Shown here: in pieces, positions 52,942 to 61,626 of the stretch
Position numbering within the stretch: position 1 is the stretch's first letter
How the letters are laid out: the number at the start of each line of letters is the position of its first letter
Assembly: GCF_003007675.1 (NCBI RefSeq)
Contig: NZ_PXNP01000023.1
Coordinates: 246,507-310,506 of the forward strand
Length of the DNA: 64,000 bases
From: Marinobacter fuscus
Lineage (GTDB): Bacteria; Pseudomonadota; Gammaproteobacteria; Pseudomonadales; Oleiphilaceae
Direction of reading: 5' to 3'
Position numbers and translations under genes: made by a program
The notes under the pieces: generated by a model
Told to the model about the DNA's origin: nothing
Seen by the model: the letters and a program-made list of their open reading frames with translations, nothing else
Databases searched by the model: none

Positions 52942-54435
52942 ATGAAGAAAGTACCTCAGTTAATCGCCGGAGAATTCACCGAGAGCCAGACCAGCAACTG
53001 GATCGATCTCACCAACCCTGCCACCAACGAAGTCATCGCACAGGTGCCTTGCGCCACCGAAGCCGAGATGCGTCGGGCCATTGAGAATGCCAGTGAGGTA
53101 TTCCAGAGCTGGAAAGAAACCCCGGTATCTGAGCGGGCCCGGGTGATGCTGCGCTATCAGGCGCTGTTGAAAGAGCATCACGATGAAATCGCTGAAATCC
53201 TTTCTCAGGAAACCGGCAAAACCTTTGAAGACGCCAAAGGTGATGTCTGGCGTGGTATTGAAGTGGTGGAGCACGCCGCCAACGTGGCGTCGCTGATGAT
53301 GGGCGAAACTGTCGAAAACGTTGCCCGCAATGTCGACACCCACTCCTGGGTTCAGCCGTTGGGTGTGTGTGCCGGTATCACCCCGTTCAACTTCCCCGCG
53401 ATGATCCCGCTGTGGATGTTCCCCATGGCGATCGCTTGCGGTAACACCTTCATTCTCAAGCCGTCTGAACAGGATCCGCTTACCCCGACACGTTTGGCAG
53501 AACTGTTCCAGGAAGCGGGCGCGCCCAAGGGCGTGCTGCAAGTTGTGCATGGGGCCAAAGAGCAGGTGGATACCCTGTTGACCGACCCGGCCATCAAGGC
53601 CGTGTCCTTTGTCGGCTCGGTGCCTGTGGGCCGGTATATCTACGAGACCGGTACCCGCAACATGAAGCGCGTGCAGAGCTTTGCCGGTGCTAAAAACCAC
53701 ATGGTGATCATGCCGGATGCCGACAAACAGCAGGTGATCAATGCCCTGGTGGGCGCGTCTGTGGGCGCCGCCGGCCAACGTTGCATGGCAATCTCGGTGG
53801 CCGTTTTTGTTGGTGCCGCCCAGGAATGGATTCCCGATCTGAAAGACGCCATGGCCAAAGCCCGCCCCGGTGCCTGGGACGATGCCGGAGCCAGCTATGG
53901 CCCGATCATCAGCGCCAAGGCCAAAGACCGCATTGAATCGCTGATTGCTACCGGTGAAGCCCAGGGTGCCACCCTGTTGCTGGACGGCCGGGACTGCACA
54001 GTGGAGGGGCTGCCGGATGGCAACTGGGTGGGGCCGACCCTGTTCACCGACGTGACCACCGAGATGGATATCTATAACGAAGAGATCTTTGGCCCGGTGC
54101 TGTCCTGCGTGAATGTTGACAGCCTGGGCGAGGCCATTGAGCTGATCAACAACAGCCCCTATGGCAACGGCACATCTATCTTTACCAATCACGGAGGTGC
54201 GGCGCGCCGCTTCCAGCACGAAATTGATGTGGGCCAGGTAGGCGTGAACATTCCCATTCCGGTACCGCTGCCGTTCTTCTCGTTCACCGGCTGGAAAGGC
54301 TCCTTCTACGGCGATCAGCACGCCTATGGCAAACAGGCTGTGCGCTTTTACACTGAAACCAAAACCGTTACCTCCCGCTGGTTCTCCAGTGAGGCGACAT
54401 CCTCGGAGGCCAACTTCTCCATTCAGCTTCGTTAA
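52942..54435 (+). CDS. mmsA: Methylmalonate-semialdehyde dehydrogenase (CoA-acylating)
   Basis: A 497-residue aldehyde dehydrogenase that converts methylmalonate semialdehyde to propionyl-CoA, the last step of valine catabolism. The catalytic Cys281 lies in [17 protein letters not shown], and the NAD-binding GSVPVGRYI and catalytic Glu region before it are conserved. Members that form CoA esters, like this one, carry QRCMAIS rather than the GQxC of ordinary ALDHs. It is the first gene of the valine operon, 93 bases before the acyl-CoA dehydrogenase gene, and divergent from mmsR. Confidence 0.94.
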   Translation: MKKVPQLIAGEFTESQTSNWIDLTNPATNEVIAQVPCATEAEMRRAIENASEVFQSWKETPVSERARVMLRYQALLKEHHDEIAEILSQETGKTFEDAKGDVWRGIEVVEHAANVASLMMGETVENVARNVDTHSWVQPLGVCAGITPFNFPAMIPLWMFPMAIACGNTFILKPSEQDPLTPTRLAELFQEAGAPKGVLQVVHGAKEQVDTLLTDPAIKAVSFVGSVPVGRYIYETGTRNMKRVQSFAGAKNHMVIMPDADKQQVINALVGASVGAAGQRCMAISVAVFVGAAQEWIPDLKDAMAKARPGAWDDAGASYGPIISAKAKDRIESLIATGEAQGATLLLDGRDCTVEGLPDGNWVGPTLFTDVTTEMDIYNEEIFGPVLSCVNVDSLGEAIELINNSPYGNGTSIFTNHGGAARRFQHEIDVGQVGVNIPIPVPLPFFSFTGWKGSFYGDQHAYGKQAVRFYTETKTVTSRWFSSEATSSEANFSIQLR

Positions 54436-54528
54436 TCGCGTTGTCGGTGAGGACTTGGGCCGTATCCCGGCCCCTTTTTCCCATTGGCAGTAGTGGGAAC
54501 CCCATCGTGAAGACACAGGAGCACAGCA

Positions 54529-55695
54529 ATGGATTTTAATCTGACCGAAGATCAGCTGGCGTTCCGGGACGCGGCCCGGGCGTTTGCGGAAAAGGCCATG
54601 GCACCCCACGCCGCTCAATGGGATGCCGAGCATATTTTCCCGGTGGATGTCATGAAGGCCGCCGGCGAGATGGGCTTTATGGGCATGTACACCCCGGAAG
54701 CTCTGGGCGGCATGGGCTTGTCCCGCCTGGATACCTCCGTCATTGTCGAAGAGCTGGCGGCAGCCTGCCCCTCCACCGCCGCCTTCATCACCATTCACAA
54801 TATGGCCACCTGGATGGTGGCCAGTTTCGCCTCGAAAGACCTCCGGCAGGAGTATGTCCCCAAGATGGCCAGTGGCGAATGGCTGGCGTCTTATTGTCTG
54901 ACCGAACCCGGTGCCGGTTCCGATGCCGCCAGCCTGCGTACCCGGGCGGTGCGGGATGGCGACAGCTATGTGCTCAACGGCAGCAAGATGTTTATCTCCG
55001 GGGCCGGTGCCACCGATGTACTGGTCCTTATGGCCAGAACCGGCGATGCTGGCAGTGGCGCCAAGGGTATCTCCACCTTTGTGATTCCGGCCGATGCCGA
55101 GGGCATCTCCTACGGCAAGAACGAGGAGAAAATGGGATGGCACAGCCAGCCCACACGCCTGGTGACTCTGGAAGACGTGCGCATACCGGCCACCAACCGG
55201 GTGGGTGAGGAGGGCGACGGCTTTGCCATCGCCATGAAAGGGCTCGACGGTGGCCGCCTGAACATTGCGACCTGTTCCTTAGGGGGAGCCCAGGCAGCAC
55301 TGTTGCGGGCCCGCAATTACATGCACGAACGCCAGCAGTTCGGAAAGCCACTGGCGGCTTTCCAGGCCCTGCAATTCAAACTGGCGGATATGGCCACCAA
55401 CCTGATCGCCGCCCGGCAAATGGTTCGGCTGGGGGCTTTCAAGCTCGACCAGGCAGACCCGGAAGCCACGCTGCATTGTGCCATGGCCAAGCGTTTCGCG
55501 ACCGATGCCTGTTTCGAGGTGGCCAATGAGGCCCTGCAGCTCCATGGCGGCTATGGTTACATTCGGGAATACCCACTGGAGCGCTACCTGCGGGATTTGC
55601 GGGTGCACCAGATTCTGGAAGGCACCAACGAGATCATGCGGCTGATCATCGCCCGCCGTTTGCTGGACGATGGTGTGATCGACGCTATCCAATAA
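54529..55695 (+). CDS. Acyl-CoA dehydrogenase, probable isobutyryl-CoA dehydrogenase
   Basis: A 388-residue FAD enzyme. Landmarks are CLTEPGAGSDAASLRT (substrate/FAD loop), the GLDGGRLNIATCSLGGAQAAL region, and EALQLHGGYGYIREYPLERYLRDLRVHQILEGTNEIMRL near the C-terminus. The catalytic base in this branch is a Glu in the LEGTNE region. In valine operons this position is held by isobutyryl-CoA dehydrogenase, which makes methacrylyl-CoA, and the call relies on that context. Operon position and spacing support co-expression with mmsA. Confidence 0.9.
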   Translation: MDFNLTEDQLAFRDAARAFAEKAMAPHAAQWDAEHIFPVDVMKAAGEMGFMGMYTPEALGGMGLSRLDTSVIVEELAAACPSTAAFITIHNMATWMVASFASKDLRQEYVPKMASGEWLASYCLTEPGAGSDAASLRTRAVRDGDSYVLNGSKMFISGAGATDVLVLMARTGDAGSGAKGISTFVIPADAEGISYGKNEEKMGWHSQPTRLVTLEDVRIPATNRVGEEGDGFAIAMKGLDGGRLNIATCSLGGAQAALLRARNYMHERQQFGKPLAAFQALQFKLADMATNLIAARQMVRLGAFKLDQADPEATLHCAMAKRFATDACFEVANEALQLHGGYGYIREYPLERYLRDLRVHQILEGTNEIMRLIIARRLLDDGVIDAIQ

Positions 55696-55743
55696 TCGAA
55701 TTCGGCCCTTTGTCGGCTCACAGACGTTGAAAAGGACACAGAG

Positions 55744-56523
55744 ATGAGTGAATTGCTTGAACTGGAAAAACGCGGCCACATCGCCATTCTGACCATTGCC
55801 AACCCGCCGGCCAACACCTGGACGGCCGACTCCCTTGCGGCATTGAAGAATCTGGTGGAAGAGCTGAATCAGGATCGGGACATCTATGCGTTGGTGGTCA
55901 CCGGCCAGGGCGAGAAGTTCTTCTCCGCCGGAGCGGATCTGAAAACCTTCGCCGATGGCGATCTGGCCCGGGCCAACGACATGGCCCAGCGTTTTGGCGA
56001 GGCCTTTGCTGCCCTGACCGCGTTCCGGGGCGCGTCCATTGCCGCCATCAACGGTTACGCCATGGGCGGCGGGCTGGAGTGTGCCATGGCCTGCGATACC
56101 CGCATCGCCGAAGAGCACGCGCAAATGGCTCTGCCCGAGGCCGCCGTTGGCCTGCTGCCCTGCGCCGGTGGCACCCAAAACCTGCCCTGGCTGGTGGGCG
56201 AGGGCTGGGCCAAGCGAATGATTCTGTGTGGCGAACGGGTGGATGCCAACAAAGCTTTGCAAATCGGACTGGTGGAAGAAGTGGTGCCCTCTGGCCAGGG
56301 CCTGGAGGCCGCGCTGAAACTGGCGGAAGGCGCCTGCAAACAGAGCCCGTCGTCCATTGCCCGCTGCAAGCAGTTGGTGATGAGTGCCCGGGAGGGCCGG
56401 GGCCACAGTGACGGCTGGCGCATGGAGCGGGAGCTGTTTGTGGAGTTGTTCCACACTGAAGATCAGACAGAAGGCGTGAATGCGTTTCTCGACAAGCGCA
56501 AGCCGGAATGGAAAAACCGTTAA
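55744..56523 (+). CDS. Enoyl-CoA hydratase
   Basis: A 259-residue crotonase. Oxyanion-hole segments GEKFFSAGADLKTF and INGYAMGGGLECAMACD are clear, and the paired acidic catalytic positions lie in ALPEAAVGLLPCAGGTQNLP, where the second Glu of the usual EVxLGxxPGxGGTQR motif has become Cys (LPCAGGTQ), a departure from classical hydratases. In this operon it would hydrate methacrylyl-CoA to 3-hydroxyisobutyryl-CoA. It lies 48 bases after the dehydrogenase gene with an AAAAGGA site. Confidence 0.88.
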   Translation: MSELLELEKRGHIAILTIANPPANTWTADSLAALKNLVEELNQDRDIYALVVTGQGEKFFSAGADLKTFADGDLARANDMAQRFGEAFAALTAFRGASIAAINGYAMGGGLECAMACDTRIAEEHAQMALPEAAVGLLPCAGGTQNLPWLVGEGWAKRMILCGERVDANKALQIGLVEEVVPSGQGLEAALKLAEGACKQSPSSIARCKQLVMSAREGRGHSDGWRMERELFVELFHTEDQTEGVNAFLDKRKPEWKNR

Positions 56524-56535
56524 CCCGGGGCTGTT

Positions 56536-57621
56536 ATGAGTGATCAACCTATAGTATTTGACGAGTGGCAAACCGCCAGTGGCGACCGGATTGGCGTGGC
56601 GCGGCTCAACACCCCGCGTAACCTCAATTCGCTGTCGATGGAGATGATCCGGCAGCTTGGCCCGAAATTGACCGAGTGGGCCGATGAGCCGTCTATCCGG
56701 GCGGTCTGGCTGGAAGCCGAGGGCGAGAAGGCCTTCTGCGCCGGTGGCGATATTGTGTCGCTGTACCGGGCCATGACCGAGCCGGGCAAAGTGGCCGAGG
56801 GCGTGGAGTTTTTTAATCTGGAATACCAGCTGGATTACCAGATCCACAGCTACCCCAAGCCCGTGATCTGCTGGGGCAACGGCATTGTGATGGGCGGCGG
56901 TATCGGCCTGATGGTTGGCGCGTCTCACCGCGTCGTTACCGAGCATTCAAAGCTGGCCATGCCCGAAGTCAGTATCGGCCTGTATCCGGACATTGGCGCA
57001 GGCTGGTTCCTTAACCGCATGCCCCAGCGTACCGGCTTGTTCCTGGGCCTGACTGGGGCCCGAATGAATGGCGCCGATGCCCTGTTCGTTAACATGGCCG
57101 ACCGCTTTATTACCCAGGAATTAAAAGCTCAGGTAGTGGCGGGCCTGACAGCGGCCGATTGGCAGGCGGCCGACGCTCACGCGCTGGTAAGTTCGGTGCT
57201 GCGCCAATATGAGCAGCAAAGCCAGGCGGCACTGCCGGCGTCGCCGATAAGACAGTTCTTCGACGATATCCAGCAAGCCACCGATGGCGATTCACTGCCC
57301 CAGGTTGTGGCACAACTGGCGGAACTGGGGGGCCGGGATGACTGGCTGGGCAAATCGGTAAAAGGGCTGGGCAGCGCATCGCCCACCTCGCTGGCGCTGA
57401 TGTGGCAACACTATCATCGCAGCCGTTTGCACAGCCTGCAGCAGGTGTTAGACAACGAGTTGGTGATGTCTCACAACGCGTTGAAAAAAGGTGAGTTTGC
57501 CGAGGGCATTCGGGCACTGTTGATCGACAAAGATATGCAACCCCGTTGGCGCTATGCCTCGCTCTCCGAGCTGGAGCCTGAGTGGGTGAACAGCTTTTTC
57601 AGCCAGGCGCCTGCCCACTGA
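56536..57621 (+). CDS. 3-hydroxyisobutyryl-CoA hydrolase (HIBCH)
   Basis: A 361-residue crotonase-fold hydrolase that frees 3-hydroxyisobutyrate from CoA, allowing the acid to be oxidised by MmsB. HIBCH hallmarks are GEKAFCAGGDIVSLYRA, WGNGIVMGGGIGLMVGASHRVVTEHSKLAMPEVSIGLYPDIGAGWFLNRMP and GARMNGADALFVNMADRFI, and the length is longer than ordinary hydratases. It starts 12 bases after the enoyl-CoA hydratase stop and precedes mmsB by 35 bases, giving the exact order of reactions. Confidence 0.92.
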   Translation: MSDQPIVFDEWQTASGDRIGVARLNTPRNLNSLSMEMIRQLGPKLTEWADEPSIRAVWLEAEGEKAFCAGGDIVSLYRAMTEPGKVAEGVEFFNLEYQLDYQIHSYPKPVICWGNGIVMGGGIGLMVGASHRVVTEHSKLAMPEVSIGLYPDIGAGWFLNRMPQRTGLFLGLTGARMNGADALFVNMADRFITQELKAQVVAGLTAADWQAADAHALVSSVLRQYEQQSQAALPASPIRQFFDDIQQATDGDSLPQVVAQLAELGGRDDWLGKSVKGLGSASPTSLALMWQHYHRSRLHSLQQVLDNELVMSHNALKKGEFAEGIRALLIDKDMQPRWRYASLSELEPEWVNSFFSQAPAH

Positions 57622-57634
57622 CGGGCGTCAGAGA

Positions 57635-57645
57635 AACAACAACAA
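57635..57645 (+). promoter_or_regulatory. AACAACAACAA tract before mmsB
   Basis: Three and a half copies of AAC lie directly upstream of the AAGGAGA ribosome-binding site, 11 bases before the mmsB start. This matches the Hfq/Crc CA motif and is one of the clearest in the window. Confidence 0.55.
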
Positions 57646-57656
57646 GGAGAAGCACA

Positions 57657-58544
57657 ATGGCCAAGATTACCTTTATCGGGCTGGGCAACATGGGGGCTCC
57701 CATGGCCTCGAACCTGCTCAAGGCCGGGCATGCGGTAACTGTGTTCGATTTGTCTCAGCCCGCCGTTGAAGCCCTGGTGGCCGAAGGTGCCAGTACCGCC
57801 GATTCCGGCCGGGCCGCCGCTGACGGCGCAGACTGTGTGGTGACCATGTTGCCTGCGGGCAAGCATGTAGAGGCGGTGTATCTGGGCGAGGACGGTCTGC
57901 TGGCGGCACTGCCTGCCGGTACCCTGGTGATCGACTCGTCGACCATCGCCCCGGAAACCGCCCGCAAGGTGGCAGAGGCCGCCACGAAAAAGGGGTTGGC
58001 GTTTCTGGATGCGCCGGTGTCCGGCGGGGTTGGTGGCGCCAAAGCGGGCACGCTGACCTTCATCTGCGGTGGCGACAACGACACCTTTGAGCGGGCCAAA
58101 CCGGTACTCGAAGGCATGGGGAAGAACATCTTCCATGCTGGCCCCCACGGCGCTGGCCAGGTGGCCAAGATCTGCAACAACATGCTGCTGGCCATCCTGA
58201 TGGCAGGCACCAGCGAGGCCCTGGCACTGGGTGCCAAAAACGGCCTCGACCCGGCCGTACTGTCGGAAATCATGAAACAAAGCTCTGGCGGCAACTGGGC
58301 CCTGAACGTGTATAACCCCTGGCCGGGGGTGATGGATGGCGTACCTGCGTCTCGCAACTACGAGGGCGGCTTCCTGGTGAACCTGATGTCAAAAGACCTC
58401 GGCCTGGCGTTCGACAACGCGGTGATCAACCAGGCATCGATTCCCATGGGGTCGCTGGCAAGAAACCTGTTCCAGCTCCATGCGGGGCAGGGTAATGGCG
58501 AACTGGATTTCTCCAGCATCCTGAGGCTGTATAAACCGGAGTAG
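57657..58544 (+). CDS. mmsB: 3-hydroxyisobutyrate dehydrogenase
   Basis: A 295-residue beta-hydroxyacid dehydrogenase producing methylmalonate semialdehyde, the substrate of MmsA. The NAD-binding GLGNMG (residues 8-13), the substrate loop DAPVSGGVGGAKAGTLTF and the catalytic lysine in QVAKICNNMLLA (about 171) are all present. The start at 57657 follows AAGGAGA; the longer frame would overlap the HIBCH gene. It closes the valine operon, and a terminator at 58551-58578 follows. Confidence 0.93.
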   Translation: MAKITFIGLGNMGAPMASNLLKAGHAVTVFDLSQPAVEALVAEGASTADSGRAAADGADCVVTMLPAGKHVEAVYLGEDGLLAALPAGTLVIDSSTIAPETARKVAEAATKKGLAFLDAPVSGGVGGAKAGTLTFICGGDNDTFERAKPVLEGMGKNIFHAGPHGAGQVAKICNNMLLAILMAGTSEALALGAKNGLDPAVLSEIMKQSSGGNWALNVYNPWPGVMDGVPASRNYEGGFLVNLMSKDLGLAFDNAVINQASIPMGSLARNLFQLHAGQGNGELDFSSILRLYKPE

Positions 58545-58550
58545 GAAAGC

Positions 58551-58578
58551 AGGGCGATTGCGGTCGCCCTTTCTTTTT
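58551..58578 (+). terminator. Intrinsic terminator after mmsB
   Basis: AGGGCGA (58551-58557) pairs with TCGCCCT (58564-58570) and is followed by TTCTTTTT, a textbook rho-independent terminator for the valine operon. Confidence 0.88.
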
Positions 58579-58587
58579 AGCCTAAAG

Positions 58588-58603
58588 TTTACCTTTACGT
58601 AAA
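58588..58603. promoter_or_regulatory. Operator 1, before the acyl-CoA synthetase gene
   Basis: TTTACCTTTACGTAAA aligns without gaps to the perfect palindrome at 60751-60766 at 13 of 16 positions, and its core CTTTACGTAAAG (58593-58604) is itself a perfect palindrome. It lies 66 bases upstream of the ligase start. Confidence 0.62.
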
Positions 58604-58648
58604 GTAGACCCTGTGCTAAACCTGATTAAACCTTGTGCAACGGACGAT

Positions 58649-58656
58649 AACAACAA
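58649..58656 (+). promoter_or_regulatory. AACAACAA tract before the acyl-CoA synthetase gene
   Basis: The tract lies 13 bases before the start codon and overlaps the region of the CAGGAG ribosome-binding site. It is the same CA-type motif as that before mmsA and mmsB. Confidence 0.5.
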
Positions 58657-58669
58657 ACAGGAGTGTACG

Positions 58670-60319
58670 ATGGCTCTCCCGCATTATGATGACGTGTACA
58701 ACAACTTCGATGTCGCCGCTCTGGAGGCTGAAGTTCTGGATGGGCGTTTGGACAGCGGCCTGAACGTGTGTCATGAAATCTGTGACAAGTGGGCCGGAGA
58801 TCCACAGAAGGTGGCGCTCTACTATGAAACCGCCGATGGCGGCGATGGTTCGATGACCTTCGCCGAGCTCAGGGCGGCGTCTGCCCGCTTTGCCAATTAT
58901 CTGCAAGCGCAGGGCGTGGGCAAGGGCGACCGGGTCGCCGGTTTGCTACCCCGGGGGCCGGAACTGCTGATGGTGATTGCCGGTACGTTACGCCTGGGGG
59001 CGGTGTATCAGCCGTTGTTTACCGCGTTTGGCTCTGGCGCCATTGAATACCGCCTGGACAAGGCCGGTACCAAGCTGGTGGTCACCGACCCCGCCAACTA
59101 CCCCAAACTGAAAGAAGTTAACAACTGCCCGCCGGTGCTCTGTGTGAACGCGGCGGACATCGGTAACGAGGTAGGCGATTTCCATCAGGTGCTGGGCCAG
59201 CAGTCCGACCAGTTCGAGCCAGTCATGATCACCGGCAGTGATCCGTTCCTGCAGATGTTCACCTCCGGCACCGTGGGCAAAGCCAAGGGCGTGGCGGTAC
59301 CCGCCAAGGCCTTGCTGGCGTTCTATGTGTACATGAAGTACGCCATCGACCTTCGGGACGACGATGTCTTCTGGAACGTGGCCGATCCGGGTTGGGCCTA
59401 CGGCCTGTATTACGCGGTTACCGGGCCATTGCTGATGGGGCACGCCACCCACTTCAATCCGAACGCGTTCACCCCGGAATCCACCTACGACATGATCCGC
59501 AAGTACAAGATCACCAACCTGGCGGCGGCACCCACCGCTTACCGGTTGCTGAAAGCCAACGATCAGGTGTTGCCGGAGGGTGAGAATCTGGGGCTGCGGG
59601 TGTGCAGCAGCGCTGGCGAGCCGCTGAACCCGGAGGTGGTGAACTGGATCGCCAACCGCTTCCACTGCCCGGTGAAAGACCATTACGGCCAGACTGAAAC
59701 CGGCATGACCTGCTGCAACTTCCACGCTCTTGAACACCCTATGCGCCATGGCGCCATGGGCTTCTCCTCACCGGGCCACCGGGTGGTTGCCTTGAACGAG
59801 CAGAACCAGGAAGTGGGTGAGGGCGAAGTGGGGCAGTTGGCGGTGGATCTGAAGGCATCACCGCTGTTCCACTTTGACGGCTACACCTGGGGCGAAAAAG
59901 ACCCGTTTGTGAACGGCTACTACCTGACCGGTGACATGGTGATCTGCCACGGCGATGGCAGTTATTCGTTCAGTGGCCGGGATGACGACATCATCACCAC
60001 AGCCGGTTACCGGGTTGGCCCTGCGGATGTGGAAAGCACCTTGCTGGAGCACGCCGCCGTGGCGGAATCCGGCGTGGTGGCCAAACCGGACGAAAAGCGC
60101 GGCGCCATCATCAAGGCCTACGTGGTGATCAAGGCCGGGCAGGAACCGGCAGACGAGCAATCGCTGCGGGACGAACTGCAGGAGCTGGTGCGCCGCCGCC
60201 TGTCCACCCACGCCTTCCCCCGGGAAATCGAGTTTGTGGACGAACTGCCGAAAACCCCCAGCGGTAAGATCCAGCGCTTCATGCTGCGGAACCGTGCCCA
60301 GGAGGAGGTGTCGGCATGA
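58670..60319 (+). CDS. AMP-binding acyl-CoA synthetase (acid-CoA ligase)
   Basis: A 549-residue adenylate-forming enzyme that activates a carboxylic acid to its CoA ester. The phosphate loop FTSGTVGKAKG (from about 197), the YGQTETGMTC core motif, the hinge-region GRDDDIITTAGYRVGP and the C-terminal catalytic lysine in PKTPSGKIQRFMLRNR are all present. The substrate cannot be fixed; relatives act on acetate, propionate, medium-chain or aromatic acids. Its stop overlaps the thioesterase start by four bases (ATGA). A palindromic operator at 58588-58603 and an AACAACAA tract precede it. Confidence 0.92.
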   Translation: MALPHYDDVYNNFDVAALEAEVLDGRLDSGLNVCHEICDKWAGDPQKVALYYETADGGDGSMTFAELRAASARFANYLQAQGVGKGDRVAGLLPRGPELLMVIAGTLRLGAVYQPLFTAFGSGAIEYRLDKAGTKLVVTDPANYPKLKEVNNCPPVLCVNAADIGNEVGDFHQVLGQQSDQFEPVMITGSDPFLQMFTSGTVGKAKGVAVPAKALLAFYVYMKYAIDLRDDDVFWNVADPGWAYGLYYAVTGPLLMGHATHFNPNAFTPESTYDMIRKYKITNLAAAPTAYRLLKANDQVLPEGENLGLRVCSSAGEPLNPEVVNWIANRFHCPVKDHYGQTETGMTCCNFHALEHPMRHGAMGFSSPGHRVVALNEQNQEVGEGEVGQLAVDLKASPLFHFDGYTWGEKDPFVNGYYLTGDMVICHGDGSYSFSGRDDDIITTAGYRVGPADVESTLLEHAAVAESGVVAKPDEKRGAIIKAYVVIKAGQEPADEQSLRDELQELVRRRLSTHAFPREIEFVDELPKTPSGKIQRFMLRNRAQEEVSA

Positions 60320-60741
60320 ACATCACCTTTGAGGAGCTGAACCGCTTTCTCGAAGAGCAGTTCCCCCAGGGTGCCGCCTACGGCGCCCTGGAGGCTCTGG
60401 GCGATGGTTGGGCAGAAATGTCGCTGGCGGTGGACGAAGGCCATTTGCGCCCGGGCGGCACGGTATCTGGCCCGGCCATGATGGCGCTGGCCGATGTGAC
60501 CATGTACGCCGCGCTGCTTAGCCGGATTGGCCTGGTGCCTCTGGCGGTAACCACCAACCTGAACATCAACTTCCTGCGCAAGCCGGTGGCCCATGCTCCT
60601 ATCCGGGCTCGGGCCAGCCTGCTCAAGGTCGGGCGCACCATGGCGGTGGGCGATGTGCTGGTGTATTCCGACGGTATGGACGAGCCGGTGGCGCATTCCA
60701 CCATGACTTATTCCATTCCGCCCGATAAATATCGCAATTAA
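60316..60741 (+). CDS. PaaI-type hotdog thioesterase
   Basis: A 141-residue hotdog-fold thioesterase. The GGTVSGPAMMALADVTMYAALLSRIG helix carries the family's active-site Asp, followed by TNLNINFLRKPV and an outward strand VGDVLVYSDG. It overlaps the CoA ligase by four bases, so the two are translationally coupled. A ligase-thioesterase pair may recycle CoA or control acyl-CoA level. It is the last gene of this two-gene transcript; the promoter of the transporter operon lies directly after it. Confidence 0.88.
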   Translation: MNITFEELNRFLEEQFPQGAAYGALEALGDGWAEMSLAVDEGHLRPGGTVSGPAMMALADVTMYAALLSRIGLVPLAVTTNLNINFLRKPVAHAPIRARASLLKVGRTMAVGDVLVYSDGMDEPVAHSTMTYSIPPDKYRN

Positions 60742-60744
60742 CTA

Positions 60745-60772
60745 TTGACGTTTACGTGCACGTAAATCTAAT
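60745..60772 (+). promoter_or_regulatory. Promoter of the ABC transporter operon
   Basis: TTGACG (60745-60750) and TCTAAT (60767-60772) are separated by exactly 16 bases, which are filled by the palindrome described at 60751-60766. A repressor on that site would block polymerase. Confidence 0.6.
60751..60766. promoter_or_regulatory. Operator 2, perfect 16-bp palindrome
   Basis: TTTACGTGCACGTAAA is its own exact reverse complement. It occupies the spacer of the promoter before livG and matches operator 1 at 13 of 16 bases. It resembles palindromes I associate with MerR-family LiuR regulators of branched-chain acid use, but that comparison is from memory. Confidence 0.7.
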
Positions 60773-60794
60773 CTGTTTGATAATTCAGCAATAC

Positions 60795-60805
60795 AACAAT
60801 AACAA
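60795..60805 (+). promoter_or_regulatory. AACAATAACAA tract before livG
   Basis: An A-rich AAYAAYAA-type tract sits 14 bases before the livG start and just upstream of AAAGGTG. It is a looser version of the AACAACAA motif seen before neighbouring genes. Confidence 0.42.
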
Positions 60806-60819
60806 AGGTGAAGTGGCTC

Positions 60820-61626
60820 ATGAGTTCACAGTACGTTCTCGAGACCCGTAACCTGGTCAAGGAATTCAAGGGGTTTGTCGCCGTAAACGACGTTAACCTG
60901 CAGATCCGGCAGGGCGATATCCACGCCCTGATCGGGCCCAACGGTGCGGGCAAGACCACCGTGTTCAACCTGCTGACCAAATTCCTGATACCAACCCGCG
61001 GGCAGATTCTCTACAAGGGCGAAGACATCACTGCCCTCAAGTCTGCCGCCATTGCCCGCAAGGGCATTGTCCGTTCCTTCCAGATTTCCGCCGTTTTCCC
61101 GCACATGACCGCACTGGAAAATATCCGGGTGGCGCTGCAAACCGCCGAGGGTTCCTCGTTCAGCTTCTGGAAATCCGGCAACTCCCTGCACCGGCTCAAT
61201 GAGCGTTGCATGGAACTGCTGGATTCTGTTGGCCTGGCGGAATTTGCCAACACCACCACGGTGGAACTGGCCTACGGCCGCAAGCGGGCGCTGGAGCTTG
61301 CCACCACCCTGGCCATGGAACCGCAACTGCTGTTGCTGGACGAACCCACCCAGGGCATGGGCTCGGAAGACGTGGATCGGGTGGTGGAACTGGTGCGCAA
61401 AGCCGCCAAGGGCCGAACCGTATTGATGGTGGAGCACAACCTGAGCGTGGTGAGCAAGCTGTGCGACCGCATTACGGTACTGGCCCAGGGGGCGGTGCTG
61501 ACCGAGGGTGATTACCAGACGGTTTCCGACGACCCGAGAGTGCGCGAGGTCTACATGGGCAGCGACGGCAGCGGCGAACGCGGTGCCTCCGCCCCTGAGC
61601 AGGAAAATCTGGAGGCCGCCCAATGA
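60820..61626 (+). CDS. livG: Branched-chain-type ABC transporter ATP-binding protein LivG
   Basis: A 268-residue ATPase of the LivG type. Walker A GPNGAGKT (39-46) and Walker B QLLLLDEPTQGM are intact. The signature lacks the classical LSGGQ and reads LAYGRKRALELA, as in LivG proteins. ATG 60820 is used, with AAAGGTG upstream; GTG 60808 is a less likely start. The last four bases overlap livF (ATGA). It is the first gene of an operon with livF, a substrate-binding protein and livH. Confidence 0.92.
   Translation: MSSQYVLETRNLVKEFKGFVAVNDVNLQIRQGDIHALIGPNGAGKTTVFNLLTKFLIPTRGQILYKGEDITALKSAAIARKGIVRSFQISAVFPHMTALENIRVALQTAEGSSFSFWKSGNSLHRLNERCMELLDSVGLAEFANTTTVELAYGRKRALELATTLAMEPQLLLLDEPTQGMGSEDVDRVVELVRKAAKGRTVLMVEHNLSVVSKLCDRITVLAQGAVLTEGDYQTVSDDPRVREVYMGSDGSGERGASAPEQENLEAAQ

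Noticed and set aside
52960..55143. Long minus-strand reading frame (727 codons) rich in Gly, His and Arg
   Set aside because: It is the antisense shadow of mmsA and the acyl-CoA dehydrogenase gene and contains no recognisable domain.
55279..56946. Long minus-strand reading frame (555 codons)
   Set aside because: It is opposite three intact valine-operon genes and its composition (Gln/His/Leu) is typical of antisense frames.
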